Below, in pieces: positions 15,175 through 23,399 of a stretch of DNA of 64,000 bases; the stretch's first letter is position 1, and each line of letters starts with the position of its first letter. A program made the position numbers and the translations under genes. Below the pieces are notes generated by a model. The model had not been told where the DNA came from. It saw only the letters and a list, made by a program, of their open reading frames with translations, and did not search any database. The DNA is from Chloroflexota bacterium (lineage in GTDB: Bacteria; Chloroflexota; Anaerolineae; Aggregatilineales; Phototrophicaceae), in the NCBI GenBank assembly GCA_020161935.1, contig JAIUNI010000006.1, positions 248,001 through 312,000 of the forward strand, written 5' to 3'.

Positions 15175-16173
15175 TCAGGGCAGTTCCGGCACAAATTGAT
15201 AATCCTTATCCGCTTGCTGCTTCCGAATAATCGGGATGATGATCGACCACGTTTCCACCAATCCATTCGGGCTGTGCGGCAAATCCTGCTCGATCAACCG
15301 GTGAAGTTTCGGCAAGTTGTAACACGGTACAGCCGCGAACATATGATGTTCGATGTGGTAATTCATGTTCCAGTATAAGAATCGCAGGAACGGGTTCACG
15401 AGGATCGTCCGCGTATTCAGGCGGTAATCGCTCACATTATCCGAAAGCCCGATGTGCTGCGCTTCATTCAACAGGTATTGAAACCCCGCCCCATAAAACG
15501 GCGCGAGTGTGAGAACCACCGGCAGCATCCACAGCCCCAACGCCAGCGAAATCAGCACGATCAAGCCATGCCCCACCAGTAGGATACGCGCCCAAGTAAA
15601 TAACGCCCGCCTCTTTTCCGGCTCGCTAGGCGGGAAAAGGTGGTTCGCCCATTCCCCATCCACCTTGCCACGGCTCAAGCGGATGACCGATACCAGCCGG
15701 TTGTATAAGCCCTGCGGATTAATAAACGCAAACGCCAGATAAGATTTGAGCGTGAGTTTAACCGGCAGCACCACTTCGAGGTCATCCGGTGGGTGCAGCG
15801 TATACTTGTGATGTTCCTGATGACTCGCCCAGAAAAACACCGGGTTAAACCACCCCAAAAAGCTGAAGATGTAGAGAAACACCGTGTTCAGGTAGCGCGT
15901 TTGAAACACCGTCTGGTGACAAAGCTCATGGAAGCCGTTCACCAGAAAGGCGTAAAACGTGCCGTGCAGGAACAGCAGTGCCAGCACGCCCAGTGGATGG
16001 ATGCGCCCGACGGCATACCACGCCAGCCCGCCCGTGAGTACCAGCAAACCGAGGTATCCCACACTTTGCAGCAGACCCTTCCAATCACTTCGCCGGTTCA
16101 ACTGCGCCAGTTCTTCCGCCGCAATCGGGGATCGGTACCACTTGATGCGCTGTTTGCTCGCTTCCTTGCTCAT
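15175..16173 (-). CDS. Membrane fatty acid desaturase family protein
   Basis: This 332-residue integral membrane di-iron enzyme has three His boxes: HELCHQ (about residues 82-87), HQEHH (about 118-122) and NYHIEHHMF (about 277-285). Four or more hydrophobic segments are visible (about 38-56, 62-80, 95-115 and 200-225). The family introduces double bonds or hydroxyl groups in acyl chains or carotenoids using O2; the exact substrate is not deducible. ATG 16173 is preferred to an in-frame GTG at 16182. A heptamer repeat array lies immediately upstream, between it and the PhyH-type gene. Confidence 0.9.
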   Translation of the reverse strand: MSKEASKQRIKWYRSPIAAEELAQLNRRSDWKGLLQSVGYLGLLVLTGGLAWYAVGRIHPLGVLALLFLHGTFYAFLVNGFHELCHQTVFQTRYLNTVFLYIFSFLGWFNPVFFWASHQEHHKYTLHPPDDLEVVLPVKLTLKSYLAFAFINPQGLYNRLVSVIRLSRGKVDGEWANHLFPPSEPEKRRALFTWARILLVGHGLIVLISLALGLWMLPVVLTLAPFYGAGFQYLLNEAQHIGLSDNVSDYRLNTRTILVNPFLRFLYWNMNYHIEHHMFAAVPCYNLPKLHRLIEQDLPHSPNGLVETWSIIIPIIRKQQADKDYQFVPELP

Positions 16174-16224
16174 CCCATCCACTCCCGCTTAAAATTTTCA
16201 CAATAAACTATATTTACACCTGAC

Positions 16225-16942
16225 CAGCCACATGGACTTTCTCTGTGCCTCTGTGGTGAATTCTTATGTCTTCTCTTGGCGTACTTGGCGGTTAAATCTT
16301 CTCCGCCTTTTCTCTGCGTCTCTGCGGTTCAATGGCTGCGTTTTTCCTTTGCCACTTAGCGCCTTTGCGTTTTGTAATCGCCTTTACTCATCTTCTCTGC
16401 GCCATTGAGCCATTGAGCCTTTGTGTTAAAGATCTTTGCGCCTTTGCTTCTTAGCGCCTTTGCGTTTTGCATTCGCCTTTTTTCATCTTTCTCTGCGTCT
16501 CTGCGGTTCAATGGCTGCGTTTTTCCTTTGCCACTTAGCGTTTTTGCGTTTTGCATTCGCCTTTTCTCATCTTCTCTGCGCCATTGTGCCATTGAGCCAT
16601 TGTGTTAAAAAACGCTGCCTTAATCTTGGCGTACTTGGCGACTTGGCGGTTAAATCTTCTCCGCCTTTCCTCTGCGTCTCTGCGGTTCAATGGCTCCGTT
16701 TTTCCTTTGCCACTTAGCGCCTTTGCGTTTTGTAATCGCCTTTACTCATCTTCTCTGCGCCTCTGTGCCATTGAGCCTTTGTGTTAAAAATCTCTGCCTT
16801 AATCTTGGCGTACTTGGCGACTTGGCGGTTAAATCTTCTCCGTCTTTCCTCTGTGCCATTGAGCCATTGAGTCTTTGTGTTAAAGATCTTTGCGTCTTTG
16901 CTTCTTAGCGCCTTTGCGTTTTGTATTCTCCTTTGCATCCGC
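16225..16942. repeat. Tandem heptamer array 1 (period about 180 bp)
   Basis: The 770-base gap between the PhyH-type gene and the desaturase gene is filled by a degenerate tandem array. Units starting CTCTGCGTCTCTGCGGTTCA recur near 16312, 16491 and 16671. On the minus strand they consist of CGCNRAG-like heptamers (CGCAGAG, CGCCAAG, CGCAAAG, CGCTAAG), often paired with 1-2 base spacers. All heptamers lie on the same strand, so this is directional. Open frames through it are by-products of the periodicity. A related array is at 23400-24190. Confidence 0.85.
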
Positions 16943-16943
16943 C

Positions 16944-17804
16944 TTACGCACTGACTCGGTTTTCCGGCATATTCTCCAGCCGCGTCAGCCAGTAATGCGC
17001 GTCAAAATTCTCATCACCCGTCAAGAAGCGCCACATCTTAATCCGGTTCAGGATTTCCAGCCGCTTCGTGCCTTCCTCGAACCACGGCTCATAGCTGCTC
17101 AGGATCGCCTGAATACCGTCCTTCGGCGTTTCCTTCGCGAAGATCGGCGTGTGCTTGCCCACGTTCGCGTCCAAATCGCTCGTGTTCCACAACCGCATCT
17201 GCCGCACCGCCGGGTTTAACCGCACCTTGAACATATACCGCCGCTGGTCGCTCAGGTTGCGCCGCCCGCAGTGCCAGATGCCGTGATGCAGCACCAGAAT
17301 CGTCCCCGCCTTGCACACCATCGAAATCTGCCCGACGATGTTCTGATACCGCGCGATGTCCATCTCATTAATCCGCCGGTATTGGCTGCCCGGAACCAGC
17401 AGCGTCCCGCCCATTTCCAGCGGTACATCGTGCGGGAAGTACATCAGTTGGATGTCAAAATGCATCCGAATATCAATCGTCGAATCGCCGTGCATATGCT
17501 GCGCCGAGTCCTCATTCGGTTCGCGCACATGCACCGCCTGATGGTCGAACAGCGGATCCGGCCCGACCAGACTGTAAATAATCCCCTCGATCTCCGGCGA
17601 CCGCAGGATTTCGCCCAGCGTCGATGGGGCAGGGTAGCACTGCGAAAGGGGCGTTCCCGCCGCCGCTGCCGTCACACCCGCGTCAATTTCGCGCATCGCC
17701 CGTTCGTTCACGCCCTTCGGGATCAACTCGTCAAACCGCAGGAAACCCCGCGATACAAATGAAGCCATCTGTTCGGAGTTCAGCAAATATTTTTGGTCAG
17801 CCAT
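16944..17804 (-). CDS. PhyH-type Fe(II)/2-oxoglutarate dioxygenase
   Basis: This 286-residue phytanoyl-CoA dioxygenase family protein carries the iron-binding H-x-D (His 105, Asp 107, in QHMHGDSTID). A distal His lies in LHHGIWHCGRRN (about 172-183), and a downstream Arg (about 195) is placed to bind 2-oxoglutarate. Members hydroxylate diverse small molecules. ATG 17804 has GGAGGAAG upstream. The start overlaps the end of the small gene before it by 8 bases, so the two are co-translated. The substrate is unknown. Confidence 0.87.
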   Translation of the reverse strand: MADQKYLLNSEQMASFVSRGFLRFDELIPKGVNERAMREIDAGVTAAAAGTPLSQCYPAPSTLGEILRSPEIEGIIYSLVGPDPLFDHQAVHVREPNEDSAQHMHGDSTIDIRMHFDIQLMYFPHDVPLEMGGTLLVPGSQYRRINEMDIARYQNIVGQISMVCKAGTILVLHHGIWHCGRRNLSDQRRYMFKVRLNPAVRQMRLWNTSDLDANVGKHTPIFAKETPKDGIQAILSSYEPWFEEGTKRLEILNRIKMWRFLTGDENFDAHYWLTRLENMPENRVSA

Positions 17805-18078
17805 GCGCTTCCTCCAACTGTTCAAAAATAAATTCATGTTTGTTAAAAGAGGTGCTAAATTCGTCGCCGGGGTAGGGCGGTATCAACTGCGGGAACTGGA
17901 TCACTCGCCAGCCCGCCCGCAGTGCGTCCATCCCCGTTGCATACGGCGGCTTATCGCTGTCGCCTGTCGTATGGTTGTTTTTCCCCGTGCCGTCATAAAT
18001 CGTCCAACCGATCACGCGGCTGTCCAGCGCCGAATCCGCCAGATACAGAATAAGAATTTTTTGTCGCAAGTTGGGCAT
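17797..18078 (-). CDS. Small hypothetical protein coupled to dioxygenase
   Basis: This encodes 93 residues from ATG 18078 with GGAG upstream. It starts with a strand-rich ILILYLADSALDSRVIGWTI segment, has a polar Gly/Asp/Asn loop, and continues GMDALRAGWRVIQFPQL. No signal peptide or known catalytic motif is visible. The stop lies 8 bases inside the PhyH-type gene, which suggests a partner or accessory protein of that enzyme. I do not recognise the family. Confidence 0.7.
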   Translation of the reverse strand: MPNLRQKILILYLADSALDSRVIGWTIYDGTGKNNHTTGDSDKPPYATGMDALRAGWRVIQFPQLIPPYPGDEFSTSFNKHEFIFEQLEEAHG

Positions 18079-18252
18079 AGCATCTCCGTGAAATAGGCAG
18101 CTTTGAGCGCATCACGCCGCAGATGTTACCGCACCCCAAAAAAGATTCAAACAGGGTATGCTACCTCTTTTCGGGCGTTAGTTATTCGCAAGGCATTTTG
18201 TTATACCTTGTAACATTGGGGGACTACTTTATTTGACAGGAGTATTATTAAG

Positions 18253-20739
18253 ATGTTACGTTGGAGAATAATAGCTTTTTGTTTCCTGTTCATGACCACT
18301 GTATTACAGGTATTTGGTTCTGTGGTCGCACAGTCAAACACCATTGACAGCGTTGTCGTCAGTGTACCCGTGTGTGATAGCCCGAATGGCAGTTCCGAAG
18401 GCCGTTTGGCGGTTACATTCACGGTCGATGGCTTGCCTGATCGCTGGATTTCTAACTCTCTCTCAGGAATTAGCGATAATGTCTATCCGACCTCTGGTGC
18501 GGGAACCAGCACCAAAGTTTATCAATATTTCGCGCCGCCCAACACTGCTGCAGGATCTATTTTGACGGTGACAGTACGGTTGGGAACACTGCCCGAAATT
18601 GCAGATTTGGATAGCGAAACATTCTCATTTAACTGTTCTACCGGTCAGCGGGTGAGTGATCCGGTAGCACCGTTTGCTGCAGGCGACTCGGCTTTTACAC
18701 CTTATCAGACACCTGTTACCGTCGATGTTCTACTAAACGATAGCGACACAGATGGCAACATCAATCCCGCCAGTGTAACAGCAGCTTCTAATCCATCGAA
18801 TGGTTCGCTCGTCAATAACAACAACGGAACATTCGTGTATACACCGAATAACGGTTTTAGCGGCCAAGATGCGTTTACCTATCAAGTTTGTGACACTACG
18901 AATTTATGCAGTATTGGTTCGGTGGCACTTACAGTTGGTACACCCAATCGTGCGCCCGTTGCCAACGACGATAATGGCAGCACAACTTCAGGGGTAGCCG
19001 TCTTTATTCCGGTGTACACAAACGACAGCGATCCTGACGTGACTGATTTTTATACGCATCGTGCCGAGTACAGCTTTAGCGTTATTTCAGGTCCCTTCAA
19101 CGGGACAGCCGGCAATACGGGTATTGAATACTTCACGTACACTCCAAATGCAGGCTTTTCTGGAACGGATAACTTTGTCTATCAGCTCTGCGACAATGGG
19201 AACCTGTGCGATACAGCTACCGTGACTATTCAGGTCGATAGGATCATACCGCCAACACCGGTTAATGGTCCAGTTGCGCTTGATGACTCGGCACGAACTG
19301 AAATCGGTGTCGGTGTGTCAATTTTTGTCTTAGCGAATGATACCTATAACGATCTTGAGCTGAACCTCGATAGTCTGCGTATCTCAGTTGATCCCTCAAA
19401 TGGCACCGCATATACACAATCACCCGGCTTTATAGGCTATAGGCCAAACGATGGCTTTGAAGGCTTTGATGAATATACCTATGAGATATGTTATTACAAT
19501 AATCAGTGCGACAGTGCCGTCGTATCAATCGAGGTCTACCGTGTCTATCATCCTCCTGTAGCAAACGATATTCGCGCGTTGGCTGATGAAAATGGTGTGG
19601 ACATTGGTTTGATCGATAGTGTGTCGGATGTTGACGGCGACCTTGACCTGAATACCTTGGCTATTATCACCACGCCATCACTTGGAACATTGACGAAAAT
19701 GGGCGACATCTATCGCTATATCCCGTATCCGGGTTACACCGGGGTTGAGGTGTTACAGTACCAGATATGCGATTTAACAAGCCTTTGTGCCACCGCCACA
19801 ATTACGATTGAGGTGCGTGGTATCAACGTGCCACCCGTTGCAAATGATGACCATGACGACACAATCCCCAAATTTGATATTGGAATTGATGTCTTAGGGA
19901 ATGATACAGATGCTAATGGCAATCTGGACCTTAATAGCATCAGCATTGTCACCAACGCAGTTTACGGAACCGCATCCAAACTCAATGACTTTGTCCTCTA
20001 TGTGCCAGATGCGACTTATGTAGGCACGGATACCTTTACCTATCAGGTGTGCGATACGGGCTCTCTGTGCGATACGGCAACCGTCACGGTCGAAATTAAA
20101 TCTCCCGGCACACCACCGGTCGCCAATGATGACAACGCCACAACACCTGCAGGTACATCTGTCGTGATCAACGTCGTTTCGAACGACAGCGATGCTGACG
20201 GTAATCTTGAAGTCAATACATTGAGCCTGTTAACCAATCCGGCAAATGGTAACCTTTTCAACAATGCCAATGGTAGCTTTACCTATACGCCGAATAGCAC
20301 CTTCAGCGGCATTGATAGCTTTACATATCAGATTTGCGACTCGAATAAACTGTGTGATACCGCTTTGGTAACGATTGATGTGCAAGCAGTTGCAGCCAAT
20401 TTCCCACCGGATTGCTCAGGTGCGCGTCCAACAATTCGTTACATTTGGCCGCCTATTGGTATTTTGTTCATACCGGTACAGATCCGCGGCGTAACCGATG
20501 CAAATCATGACCCAATAAACATAACCATCACTGGCATCACGCAAAACGAATCTGACCGCAATCTGTTCCGTGGTGACCGTTCGCCGGATACATTAGGAGT
20601 AGGCAGCAAAACGGCATGGCTGCGTGCTGAGCGTGATCCAAAAGGTAATGGACGTATCTACACCGTAGCATTTAGGGCTACAGATACTAAAAATGGTGCT
20701 TGTACGGGCACCGTAACGGTCTTTGTTCCTAAGAGGTAA
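18253..20739 (+). CDS. Secreted Ig-like multi-repeat (tandem-95 type) protein
   Basis: This 828-residue secreted protein has a signal peptide at about residues 1-27, a first beta domain to about 130, then six repeats of about 90-95 residues. Each starts PVANDD-like and carries Asn-Asp-(Ser/Thr)-Asp, a PSNGSL/YTPN turn and FTYQ-CD, as in bacterial Ig/cadherin-like tandem-95 repeats. Nearly every repeat ends with a YQVCDTTNLC-type pair of Cys, likely one disulfide each. The C-terminal 110 residues form a distinct beta domain with two Cys. Such proteins act in adhesion at the cell surface; Asp-rich turns suggest Ca2+ binding. AGGAG precedes ATG 18253. Confidence 0.88.
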   Translation: MLRWRIIAFCFLFMTTVLQVFGSVVAQSNTIDSVVVSVPVCDSPNGSSEGRLAVTFTVDGLPDRWISNSLSGISDNVYPTSGAGTSTKVYQYFAPPNTAAGSILTVTVRLGTLPEIADLDSETFSFNCSTGQRVSDPVAPFAAGDSAFTPYQTPVTVDVLLNDSDTDGNINPASVTAASNPSNGSLVNNNNGTFVYTPNNGFSGQDAFTYQVCDTTNLCSIGSVALTVGTPNRAPVANDDNGSTTSGVAVFIPVYTNDSDPDVTDFYTHRAEYSFSVISGPFNGTAGNTGIEYFTYTPNAGFSGTDNFVYQLCDNGNLCDTATVTIQVDRIIPPTPVNGPVALDDSARTEIGVGVSIFVLANDTYNDLELNLDSLRISVDPSNGTAYTQSPGFIGYRPNDGFEGFDEYTYEICYYNNQCDSAVVSIEVYRVYHPPVANDIRALADENGVDIGLIDSVSDVDGDLDLNTLAIITTPSLGTLTKMGDIYRYIPYPGYTGVEVLQYQICDLTSLCATATITIEVRGINVPPVANDDHDDTIPKFDIGIDVLGNDTDANGNLDLNSISIVTNAVYGTASKLNDFVLYVPDATYVGTDTFTYQVCDTGSLCDTATVTVEIKSPGTPPVANDDNATTPAGTSVVINVVSNDSDADGNLEVNTLSLLTNPANGNLFNNANGSFTYTPNSTFSGIDSFTYQICDSNKLCDTALVTIDVQAVAANFPPDCSGARPTIRYIWPPIGILFIPVQIRGVTDANHDPINITITGITQNESDRNLFRGDRSPDTLGVGSKTAWLRAERDPKGNGRIYTVAFRATDTKNGACTGTVTVFVPKR

Positions 20740-20756
20740 TGATCATCAAGAACATT

Positions 20757-20784
20757 AAAGAGGTGTCTATAGGGCACCTCTTTT
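20757..20784 (+). terminator. Rho-independent terminator
   Basis: AAAGAGGTG pairs with CACCTCTTT around a 9-base loop, ending TTTT. It lies 17 bases after the tandem-95 gene stop. Confidence 0.85.
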
Positions 20785-20877
20785 ATGAATATTCCATCAC
20801 CTCATCCTAAGGACAATATCTTGCTGTCCTACATGCACCAAGTTAATCTATTTAATAACCTGCTGCAACCATATGTT

Positions 20878-20906
20878 GTAGGGCGGAGGCGTGCCTCCGC
20901 CGCGTC
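20878..20906. repeat. Hairpin repeat (GTAGGGCGGAGGC...GCCTCCGCCGCG)
   Basis: The near-perfect stem GGCGGAGGC-GT-GCCTCCGCC is preceded by TGTAG and followed by GCGTCACCA, the same frame as the other GTAGGG hairpins in the window. Confidence 0.65.
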
Positions 20907-20930
20907 ACCAGCCACAAGCATCACCACGTT

Positions 20931-21000
20931 CGTAGGGACGCGAGACAGCGCGTCCGCGCCTCACCTTCGTACTTGCCCTTTACTTCACAAACGTGTTCCC
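20931..21000. repeat. 70-bp direct repeat, copy 1
   Basis: This starts CGTAGGGACGCGAGACAGCG, forms the GTAGGG-type hairpin, then continues to ACGTGTTCCC. It is repeated with about two mismatches at 21071-21140. The gap between the tandem-95 gene and the DUF4397-like gene is made almost entirely of such repeats, and no gene is supported there. Confidence 0.8.
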
Positions 21001-21070
21001 GCCACCGTTTACGAGATCTGCTTTTACGCCACACCCCGCTTCGCCCATTCCACCCCGCCACACTCCCCAC

Positions 21071-21140
21071 CGTAGGGACGCGAGACAGCGCGTCCGCGCC
21101 TCACCTTCGTACTCGCCCTTTACTTCACAAACGTATTCCC
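21071..21140. repeat. 70-bp direct repeat, copy 2
   Basis: This is the second copy of the 20931 unit, offset by 140 bases. It runs directly into the TCCCTCGCTTGCGGGGGAGG module. Confidence 0.8.
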
Positions 21141-21196
21141 TCCCTCGCTTGCGGGGGAGGTGTCGCGTCAGCGACGGAGGGGGTTTGCTTTCCCCC
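21138..21196. repeat. GTCGCGTCAGCGAC module, copy 2
   Basis: CCTCCCTCGCTTGCGGGGGAGG, the palindromic GTCGCGTCAGCGAC and GGAGGGGG follow one another, as at 14340 and 23307. The arms can fold into a cruciform-like double hairpin. Confidence 0.7.
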
Positions 21197-21201
21197 ACAA
21201 A

Positions 21202-21231
21202 TCAAAAAGGGCGCAGTCTCGCCGCGCCCTT
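21202..21231 (-). terminator. Terminator of DUF4397-like gene
   Basis: Read on the minus strand, AAGGGCGC pairs with GCGCCCTT around a 9-base loop and is followed by TTTTGAT. It lies about 33 bases beyond the stop of the DUF4397-like gene. Confidence 0.75.
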
Positions 21232-21263
21232 CGTTACAAATCCCTATCTATAATGGGTCAGCT

Positions 21264-21935
21264 TTACTCGCCGACATTGATCTCCTGCGTCAGCATCTTA
21301 AAAGTGCCGCCCGACAAAGAACCCACCGCGTACGCCACATACACCTTGCCCGCGCCCAGCCGAGCGCTAAACGGCCCATAAGCCGCTGTGGAGGTGCCGG
21401 TCGGAACCAGCGCCGCCGTGTAACTGCCTGCCGGTAAACCCGCCGCCGTCTGCTGACCGTTCGCCAGCGGCCCAACGCGCAGCTCATTCGCAGTACCGGG
21501 GAAGAACAGCGCATCCACCGCCGGAGCCGCCGCCGTATGCCGCACGATCAAGCGCGTTTGTCCTGCGCCGGTTTTCGAGAAATCATTATCGAAAATGGAA
21601 AGGGTCGGTGCGCCCGCTTCGGTCAAATGCGCCACAATCGCCACGTTCGCCCCGGCATTAAAGCTCACCGTCGCCGCCAGCGCGGGCTTCGCGGGGTCGC
21701 CATTCGCTGGAACGATCACAATATAGCCCGATTGACCGGCAGGGCCGACCAGCGGGCCAGCAATCGTATCCGGCTTGAAATCTTCAACGAATAAATTGCC
21801 GTCCACGTAAACATCAACCACCAAACCGGGAATGCCATGTACCACATAGCCCGTTGCCGTCCCTGCTGCCGAAACCGGTGCAAAAATCGACATCATCAAA
21901 ACAACAACCACTAAAAGCCCCATCAACTTACGCAT
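21264..21935 (-). CDS. Secreted DUF4397-like protein
   Basis: This 223-residue protein has an N-terminal signal peptide (LMGLLVVVVLMMSIFAPVSA) and two beta-sandwich halves. It shows DUF4397 features: VHGIPGLVVDVYVDGN, FVEDFKPDTIAGP, then RLIVRHTAAAPAVDALFFPG and GLPAGSYTAALVPTG. The family occurs on bacterial surfaces, sometimes with anchoring domains, and its function is not established. ATG 21935 follows GAGGTG at 4 bases. It carries no anchor and is probably released or periphery-bound. Confidence 0.85.
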   Translation of the reverse strand: MRKLMGLLVVVVLMMSIFAPVSAAGTATGYVVHGIPGLVVDVYVDGNLFVEDFKPDTIAGPLVGPAGQSGYIVIVPANGDPAKPALAATVSFNAGANVAIVAHLTEAGAPTLSIFDNDFSKTGAGQTRLIVRHTAAAPAVDALFFPGTANELRVGPLANGQQTAAGLPAGSYTAALVPTGTSTAAYGPFSARLGAGKVYVAYAVGSLSGGTFKMLTQEINVGE

Positions 21936-22146
21936 AATACACCTCAAAATACAGTAAATATGTAAATTGCTGACAGTCTAATTTATAAAACCGATACATG
22001 ATATGAACATAAGTTGAACATAAGTAGTACATAAAGTGTTCAAAACAGTTTTATGGCAGCTTGTGATTGAAAAGTTTGTATTTTCGAACCAAAATCGCTT
22101 TACAAGATAGCCTTTTTGTTCTAAAATTAGATTGGTAGGGGTTAGA

Positions 22147-22323
22147 GATAGCACCCCACGAAACGGTGGAAACAGAATTTATCTTTTCCCCCGCAAATGT
22201 GAGCTATTACGGTCTCTAAAGCCCCTCCCTGTATTCGGGGAGGGGTTGGGGTGGGGTGAGCCTGCGAACGTACCGTCGTGGGGTGGGGTCGAATGAACGC
22301 TCCACCACTTAATGTAGTCCTAC
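22147..22323. mobile_element. MITE-like element, diverged copy 1
   Basis: This is a copy of about 177 bases of the element at 42659 and 44027. The left end has TAGCACCCCACGAAACGGTGG, whose inverse, TAGGACTACATTAAGTGGTGG, is at the right. The interior shares CCCCTCCCTG, GAGCCTGCGA and GGGTCGAATGA but has its own GTATTCGGGGAGGGG-type hairpin. No target duplication is evident, and the left edge is obscured by a GGTAGGGGTTAG segment also seen near 22459. It carries no coding content. The flanks (21936-22146) are A+T-rich promoter-side DNA of the DUF4397-like gene. Confidence 0.55.
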
Positions 22324-22324
22324 T

Positions 22325-22432
22325 TGGTCATATGGTAAGTGATGCTTGTACTTTCAAATACATAATTGATTCACATTGTAGGGACGAGATACATCTCGTC
22401 CGCGCCACCGCTTCACACATACCACTTACTTT
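22325..22432. repeat. Dispersed hairpin repeat, copy 2
   Basis: This is the second copy of the 2781-2884 repeat, with the core GTAGGGACGAGATACATCTC forming a perfect GACGAGAT/ATCTCGTC stem. It directly follows the MITE-like copy. Confidence 0.65.
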
Positions 22433-22511
22433 GTAACCACCACCATTGGCTTGGTAGTGGTTAGGGTAGCATTCCGCCTTTAACTCGGACTTAAAAGCAA
22501 AAGGGGCAATC

Positions 22512-22883
22512 ATGAACGTCGGCGCATTTTCCATCAGTCTAGCCGTCAAAGATATTGCGGCATCAAAAGTCTTCTACGAGAAGCTCGGCTTCACCGTCTT
22601 TGGCGGCAATCAAGCTCAGAATTGGCTCGTCATGAAAAATGGTGAACACGTCATCGGCCTCTTTCAGGGCATGTTCCCGAATAACATTCTGACCTTCAAC
22701 CCCGGTTGGGATCAAAACACCAACACGCTCCCATCCTTCACTGACGTGCGCGACCTTCAGCGTGAACTGAAAGGGCAGGGCATCACCTTCGCCACCGAAG
22801 CCGACGAAACCACCACCGGCCCTGCCAGCTTCATCATTACCGATCCCGACGGCAACACCATCTTATTCGACCAGCACGTCTAA
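22512..22883 (+). CDS. VOC-family (glyoxalase-like) protein
   Basis: This 123-residue protein has the two beta-alpha-beta-beta-beta halves of the vicinal oxygen chelate fold. The first half starts FSISLAVKDIAASKVFYEKLGFTV; the second ends with SFIITDPDGNTILFDQH. The usual metal-binding His at the first strand and Glu at the last are replaced (Ser/Leu region and Asp), so it may not be a classical metal enzyme. Related small VOC proteins give drug resistance or act in catabolism. The function is open. Confidence 0.82.
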   Translation: MNVGAFSISLAVKDIAASKVFYEKLGFTVFGGNQAQNWLVMKNGEHVIGLFQGMFPNNILTFNPGWDQNTNTLPSFTDVRDLQRELKGQGITFATEADETTTGPASFIITDPDGNTILFDQHV

Positions 22884-22889
22884 AGCTGC

Positions 22890-23230
22890 GAATGCATTCT
22901 AAAATTGTCGCATTTGCTGCTTTTGCCGCATATTTCGCATTTTGGACGAATAGGTGACTGCTCAATTGGCGCTCCACCGCCGCCGCCGCCGCCACAAAAG
23001 ATGACCTGACAACTGCGACAGTGACGACAATGACGACATTTGCGACATAAAAGGGGGTTGTCACAACAACATCAACAGCATCATTCTCCCTCAAAAGTTG
23101 AGAATGATGAGAATCACAGTTGCAACAACTGCAATATTTTCAACATTTGCATTTGTGGTTTTTGCGGAAATTCTGCTTCTGAATCCGACGAATTTGAAGA
23201 ATTTTACGAATCATCGTAACAATAATCGTA
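22890..23230. repeat. Low-complexity, triplet-like sequence
   Basis: This stretch after the VOC gene is built of imperfect repeats such as TGACGACAATGACGACATTTGCGAC, and of CAACAACTGCAA and AACAATAATCGTAAT runs. Short frames through it encode only biased peptides. I see no gene, RNA or clear hairpin. Confidence 0.55.
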
Positions 23231-23306
23231 ATCTAATTTGACGTTCTGATTTCTAAGTTCTAACGAGTTCCCGGTAATGTTGTGAAATTATGTCTGAAGA
23301 ATTTGC

Positions 23307-23352
23307 CTCCCTCGCCTGCGGGGGAGGTGTCGCGCTAGCGACGGAGGGGGTT
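23307..23352. repeat. GTCGCGTCAGCGAC module, copy 3
   Basis: CCTCCCTCGCCTGCGGGGGAGG is followed by GTCGCGCTAGCGAC and GGAGGGGG. The palindrome has a compensated change (TCA to CTA in the loop) compared with the copies at 14340 and 21138, which suggests the fold is what is conserved. Confidence 0.65.
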
Positions 23353-23399
23353 TGTAGTCGTATTACTTTATTTGAAGTGCTTCTATGCGTCTGGGTCAA

